Assembly: GCA_024404125.1 (NCBI GenBank)
Contig: JAKSQL010000035.1
Span: forward strand, 1-8,908
Source: Clostridia bacterium
GTDB taxonomy: Bacteria > Bacillota > Clostridia > Oscillospirales > Acutalibacteraceae
Reading direction: 5' to 3'
DNA length: 8,908 nucleotides
The notes below the pieces were generated by a model. It did not search any database. It was not told where the DNA came from and worked only from the letters and a program-made list of their open reading frames with translations. Position numbers and translations under genes: made by a program. Within the stretch, counting starts at the first letter, position 1, and every line of letters begins with the position of its first letter. Shown one piece after another: positions 5,499-8,908 of the stretch.

Positions 5499-6407
5499 TT
5501 ACTGTTTATTATCAACAAAATCACAAGCGGCAAGGGCTGCAATAGCACCGTCCGCCGCTGCGGTTGCTACTTGGCGTATTTTTTTGGTACGGCAGTCACC
5601 CGCTACGAATATGCCGCCGTTTTCGGTAAGACAGTTTTCGTCCGCCGCGGCATAACCGCGCTCATCGAGCTTGATTACATTCTTAAACGGCTCGTTTTGA
5701 GGTACAAGGCCTATTGCCACAAAAACGCCGTCCACCTTAAGTTCTGAAATCTCACCGCTTGCGGTGGATTTAATCTTAATGCCGGTAAGTTCGCTTTCGC
5801 CTTCATAACTTTCAACTACACTGCCGGTTATTACACTCGCATTTTCCCGCGCGTAAAGTTGCTCGGAGAGTTTTTTCTCGCCCGTAAGAAAATCAAGGTT
5901 TTGAACAACGTAAACCTTTTTTGCAAGGTCACAAAGCAACAATGCTTCCTGCAAAGCAGAGTTGCCTCCGCCTATTACCGCAACGGTTTTATCGGTGTAA
6001 AATGCACCGTCACAAACCGCGCAGAAAGAGATACCGTTTCCGATAAAGTTTTGCTCGTTTTTGGCACCTATAAGACGGTGCTTGGCACCCGTTGCGATTA
6101 TTACGGACTTTGCTGTATATTCGCCGGAGTCGGTAATTACCGTTTTGATATCGCCGTTTTTAATCTCGGTAACTTCCGCCGATTCAAAATCCGCGCCCTG
6201 CTCTATTACTTGATCAACTAACTTTTCGGCAAATTCGTTGCCCGAAAGGGTTAAATGTCCCGGTATGTTTTCTACTTTCGGTGAAAAGGTTATCTGACCG
6301 CCGAAAGTTTCTTTTTCTATTACCAAAACACTTTTATTTGCTCTGCGTGCGTACAGAGCGGCGGTCAGTCCCGCAGGACCGCCGCCGACAATGATTATAT
6401 CGTACAT
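5499..6407 (-). CDS. trxB: Thioredoxin reductase-like flavoprotein, lacking the usual NADPH motif
   Basis: A cytoplasmic FAD enzyme that reduces thioredoxin-type proteins, 302 aa, normal for low-molecular-weight TrxB. FAD-binding GGGPAG is at 8-13, the redox pair CAVC at 129-132, a pyridine-nucleotide GGGNSA at 146-151, and the C-terminal FAD segment AGDCRTKKIRQVATAAADG at about 269-287. The HRRxxxR motif that grips the 2'-phosphate of NADPH in classical TrxB is replaced by VQNLDFL (168-174). AhpF, which uses NADH, also has a GGGNSG loop and a non-basic segment there, so NADH is a reasonable guess; a ferredoxin-type donor is less likely because the GGGxxA loop is kept. The ATG lies one base after the nrdD stop, with AAGGTG inside the end of nrdD, so the two are coupled. 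The likely partner is the redoxin domain fused to NrdD. Confidence 0.92.
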   Translation of the reverse strand: MYDIIIVGGGPAGLTAALYARRANKSVLVIEKETFGGQITFSPKVENIPGHLTLSGNEFAEKLVDQVIEQGADFESAEVTEIKNGDIKTVITDSGEYTAKSVIIATGAKHRLIGAKNEQNFIGNGISFCAVCDGAFYTDKTVAVIGGGNSALQEALLLCDLAKKVYVVQNLDFLTGEKKLSEQLYARENASVITGSVVESYEGESELTGIKIKSTASGEISELKVDGVFVAIGLVPQNEPFKNVIKLDERGYAAADENCLTENGGIFVAGDCRTKKIRQVATAAADGAIAALAACDFVDNKQ

Positions 6408-6408
6408 A

Positions 6409-8781
6409 TTACACCTTTAAGAATTTCTTTATATCAGAAACACCTACATATTTACTGATTTCGCCGTTTTCGATTACAACAAGTGTCGGTGCTTGTTTAA
6501 CACCAAACTGTGTAGCCATTTCGGGATGCTCATTGGCATAAATCTTCTCATAAGAGAAACCTATTTTATCCATAGTGGCGCAGGCAATTTTACAGTTGGG
6601 GCAGGTGGGAGTAGCAAAGAGGTATACTGCGTTTTGAACCGTTGCGGTATCCGGAGCGGCAACACCGTCATCCTTGCACTCTAAACAACCCTCGTGTGTA
6701 AGTTTTGAGTTTGAGATATTGTAAACCTTACGGTCTTTATATTCCTGAGTTTTACCGTCATTCCAGTTTTGTACAGGTCTGTAATAACCGGTAATACGGC
6801 TGTAAACCTCGGTGTTTTCACCGCATTCGGGGCAGGTAAACTGCTCACCTGCAATATAACCGTGAGTTTTGCAGATAGAGTAAGTAGGCGACATAGTGTA
6901 ATAAGGTAACTTGTAGTTCTCCGCAATCTTTCTTACCAAAGTAGCCGCCGCTTTCCAATCGGGGAGTTTCTCGCCGAGGAACGCGTGGAAAACGGTACCC
7001 GAAGTGTAAAGTGTCTGCAAATCGTCCTGAACATCAAGAGCAGAGAATATATCTTCGGTATATCCTACCGGCAAATGTGAAGAGTTTGTGTAATAGGGAG
7101 AATCATCATTGCTTTTAGCGGCGGTGATGATTTCCGGATAACGCTTCTTATCATGCTTTGCAAGACGGAAAGCGGTTGACTCTGCCGGTGTCGCCTCAAG
7201 GTTATAAAGGTCGCCGTACTGCTCCTGATAGTCGGAAAGGCGCTCGCGCATATGGTTTAAAACCTCTGCGGTAAATTCCTGAGTTTCCTTATGAGTCATA
7301 TCCTTTTTAAGCCACTTCGCGTTAAGTCCCGCTTCGTTCATACCTACAAGACCTATTGTAGAGAAGTGGTTGTTAAAAGTGCCGAGGTATCTCTTAGTAT
7401 ACGGATAAAGACCGTTATCAAGAAGTTTTGTGATAACCGTACGTTTAACCTTAAGTGAACGTGCGGAAATATCCATAAGTTTATCAAGACGTTTGAAGAA
7501 ATCTTCCTTATCGCTTGCAAGGTAAGCAATTCTCGGCATATTGATGGTAACAACACCAACCGAGCCGGTAGACTCGCCGCTGCCGAAGAAACCGCCGGAT
7601 TTTTTGCGGAGTTCTCTGAGGTCAAGACGGAGTCTGCAGCACATTGAACGAACGTCGCTCGGCTCCATATCACTGTTTATGTAGTTTGAGAAATACGGAG
7701 TACCGTATTTTGCGGTCATTTCAAAGAGAAGTTTGTTATTCTCGGTTTCAGACCAATCGAAATCTCTTGTGATGGAATAGGTGGGTATCGGATATTGGAA
7801 TCCTCTGCCGTTTGCATCGCCCTCTATCATTATTTCGATAAAGGCTTTGTTTATCATATCCATCTCTTTTTTGCAGTCTTTATACTTGAAGTCAAGTTCT
7901 TTACCGCCTACGATACAGTTAAGTTCCGCAAGGTCGTTTGGTACTGTCCAGTCAAGAGTAATGTTGGTAAAGGGGGACTGTGTACCCCAGCGTGACGGAG
8001 TATTAACACCGTAAATAAAGGACTGAATGCACTGTTTTACCTCTTTATAGGTGAGATTGTCTACCTTAACAAAAGGTGCAAGATAGGTATCAAATGAGGA
8101 GAACGCCTGCGCGCCTGCCCACTCGTTTTGCATAATACCGAGGAAGTTTACCATCTGGTTGCAAAGAGTGGAAAGGTGAGAAGCGGGGGAAGAGGTAATC
8201 TTTCCGGGAACACCGCCTAAGCCCTCTTGAATAAGTTGCTTAAGCGACCAACCTGCGCAGTAGCCGGTGAGCATGGAAAGGTCATGAATGTGAATATCGG
8301 CGTTTCTGTGCGCATCGCCGATTTCGTCATCGTAAATCTCGGAAAGCCAATAGTTAGCGGTAATGGCGCCCGAGTTTGAAAGGATAAGACCTCCTACCGA
8401 ATAGGTTACGGTGGAGTTTTCCTTTACACGCCAGTCGTTTATCTGAAGATAGTTATCCACTATCTTTTTGTAGTCAAGTAAGGTTTCGCCTACGTTACGT
8501 ATTTTCTCTCTTTGTTTACGGTAAAGAATGTAGGCCTTGGAAACGTCATCGTAACCGCCTTTAATGAGAACAGACTCAACACTGTTCTGAATTTCCTCAA
8601 CCGTAATTTTGCCGTTTTTGATTTTCGGCTCAAAGTCCGCAGTTACTTTAAGACATAAAAAGTCAATAGTATCCACGTTGTACTGCATATTGCAAGCATC
8701 AAATGCTTTTACGATAGCGTCTTTAATTTTGGCAAGTTTAAAGTCAACTGTCTTGCCGTCTCTTTTTACGACGTTATACAT
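6409..8781 (-). CDS. nrdD: Anaerobic (class III) ribonucleoside-triphosphate reductase with C-terminal redoxin domain
   Basis: An oxygen-sensitive glycyl-radical enzyme that makes deoxyribonucleotides from ribonucleotides, 790 aa. Domains: an ATP-cone regulatory domain (1 to about 95); the catalytic barrel with C175 (GYCAGW) and the C381-C382 pair (MCCRLRLD); a zinc site C637, H640, C650, C653; and the glycyl radical site RITGYYRPV with G665. After about residue 690 come an extra C699-x-x-C702 and, from about 717, a thioredoxin/glutaredoxin-like domain with CPNC (727-730) and a cis-Pro candidate in QAPT (P765). The redoxin probably supplies electrons in place of formate. The ATG at 8781 gives the usual MYNVVKRDGK start; an in-frame ATG at 8814 adds 11 unconserved residues without a ribosome site. 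First gene of an operon with trxB. The activating enzyme NrdG is not in the window. Confidence 0.96.
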   Translation of the reverse strand: MYNVVKRDGKTVDFKLAKIKDAIVKAFDACNMQYNVDTIDFLCLKVTADFEPKIKNGKITVEEIQNSVESVLIKGGYDDVSKAYILYRKQREKIRNVGETLLDYKKIVDNYLQINDWRVKENSTVTYSVGGLILSNSGAITANYWLSEIYDDEIGDAHRNADIHIHDLSMLTGYCAGWSLKQLIQEGLGGVPGKITSSPASHLSTLCNQMVNFLGIMQNEWAGAQAFSSFDTYLAPFVKVDNLTYKEVKQCIQSFIYGVNTPSRWGTQSPFTNITLDWTVPNDLAELNCIVGGKELDFKYKDCKKEMDMINKAFIEIMIEGDANGRGFQYPIPTYSITRDFDWSETENNKLLFEMTAKYGTPYFSNYINSDMEPSDVRSMCCRLRLDLRELRKKSGGFFGSGESTGSVGVVTINMPRIAYLASDKEDFFKRLDKLMDISARSLKVKRTVITKLLDNGLYPYTKRYLGTFNNHFSTIGLVGMNEAGLNAKWLKKDMTHKETQEFTAEVLNHMRERLSDYQEQYGDLYNLEATPAESTAFRLAKHDKKRYPEIITAAKSNDDSPYYTNSSHLPVGYTEDIFSALDVQDDLQTLYTSGTVFHAFLGEKLPDWKAAATLVRKIAENYKLPYYTMSPTYSICKTHGYIAGEQFTCPECGENTEVYSRITGYYRPVQNWNDGKTQEYKDRKVYNISNSKLTHEGCLECKDDGVAAPDTATVQNAVYLFATPTCPNCKIACATMDKIGFSYEKIYANEHPEMATQFGVKQAPTLVVIENGEISKYVGVSDIKKFLKV

Positions 8782-8837
8782 CTTTCTACCACTCTCTTTC
8801 GTTGAATTTCGCATTCATTTTATTTTACAGCGAATAA

Positions 8838-8867
8838 AGTATACCACTTATCTTGTATAAATGTCAA
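8838..8867 (-). promoter_or_regulatory. Promoter of the nrdD-trxB operon
   Basis: On the minus strand, TTGACA (8867-8862) is followed after 18 bp by TATACT (8843-8838). TGG directly before the -10 gives an extended -10 element. The predicted start is near 8831, about 50 nt before the ATG at 8781. The position next to an NrdR-like box supports it. Confidence 0.78.
8843..8858. promoter_or_regulatory. Possible second, degenerate NrdR box
   Basis: About 10 of 16 positions fit the NrdR consensus, with only the TTGTAT half convincing. It overlaps the -10/spacer region, 17 bp from the clear box at 8876-8891. NrdR boxes normally come in pairs about three helical turns apart, so the place is roughly right, but the match is weak. 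Confidence 0.3.
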
Positions 8868-8875
8868 GCACAAAA

Positions 8876-8891
8876 ACACAATATATTGTAT
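8876..8891. promoter_or_regulatory. NrdR-box-like operator upstream of nrdD
   Basis: ACACAATATATTGTAT matches the NrdR box consensus (ACACwATATATwGTGT) at 15 of 16 positions. It lies just upstream of the nrdD -35 element. NrdR is the ATP-cone repressor that senses the dATP/ATP ratio and controls ribonucleotide reductase genes; its own gene is not in the window. Confidence 0.72.
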
Positions 8892-8908
8892 AAATTTTCA
8901 AAAAAATT

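Noticed and set aside
5859..6221. 120-codon open frame on the plus strand opposite trxB
   Set aside because: Antisense shadow of a conserved enzyme; the composition is that of a complementary strand and no start signal is seen.
8782..8814. Longer NrdD starting at the ATG at 8814
   Set aside because: The 11 extra residues are unlike the NrdD family start, and no ribosome site precedes that ATG.
8786..8818. Ten-codon upstream open frame in the nrdD leader, ending 4 nt before the nrdD ATG
   Set aside because: The spacing would suit a leader peptide, but it has no ribosome site and no regulatory codon run, so chance is the simpler reading.
8796..8834. Possible riboswitch or attenuator in the nrdD leader (TTCGC / GCGAA pairing)
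   Set aside because: Only five pairs around a long loop, no terminator stem or conserved core, and the leader is about 50 nt, too short for a known riboswitch.

Overview
The window looks like chromosome from a strictly anaerobic, low-to-mid GC Firmicute, probably a gut-type Clostridia. The reasons are an Rnf complex, an oxygen-sensitive class III ribonucleotide reductase, strong AGGAGG-type ribosome binding sites, consensus sigma-A promoters and frequent ATA/TTA/AAA codons. The genus cannot be fixed from the sequence. There are ten protein genes (one cut by the window edge) and no rRNA, tRNA, CRISPR array, transposase or prophage gene.

Left block (1-1825, minus strand): the start of an rnf operon. 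rnfC is followed by rnfD with a 4-nt ATGA overlap, and the operon runs off the left edge. Rnf is a membrane ferredoxin:NAD+ oxidoreductase that pumps Na+ or H+. Its promoter diverges from the next block.

Metal block (1840-5037, plus strand): a Fur-family regulator (probably Zur), a lipoprotein metal-binding protein, an ABC ATPase, a membrane permease and a small Dabb-domain protein are packed into one operon. Gaps are 14 nt at most and three junctions overlap or abut. The operon starts from a perfect TTGACA-17-TATAAT promoter. A 25-bp palindrome resembling a Fur/Zur box starts at the -10 element, which suggests autorepression of a zinc (or Mn/Fe) uptake operon. It ends at an unusually long two-tier hairpin shared with the convergent gene.

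Small-gene block (5036-5484): a 67-aa Cro/CI-type HTH protein (minus) and an unannotated 37-aa single-pass membrane peptide (plus) are divergent. Their promoters overlap back to back in a 48-bp near-palindrome. This compact pair is the least explained part of the window.

Right block (5499-8891, minus strand): an NrdR-box-like site and a promoter drive nrdD, which carries a C-terminal thioredoxin/glutaredoxin-like domain with a CPNC motif. One base after its stop codon comes a thioredoxin reductase-like gene. The pair reads as a self-contained reducing chain: flavoprotein, fused redoxin, then the active-site disulfide of the ribonucleotide reductase. The reductase lacks the usual HRRxxxR NADPH-phosphate motif, so its electron donor may be NADH or something else. 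No nrdG activase lies in the window.
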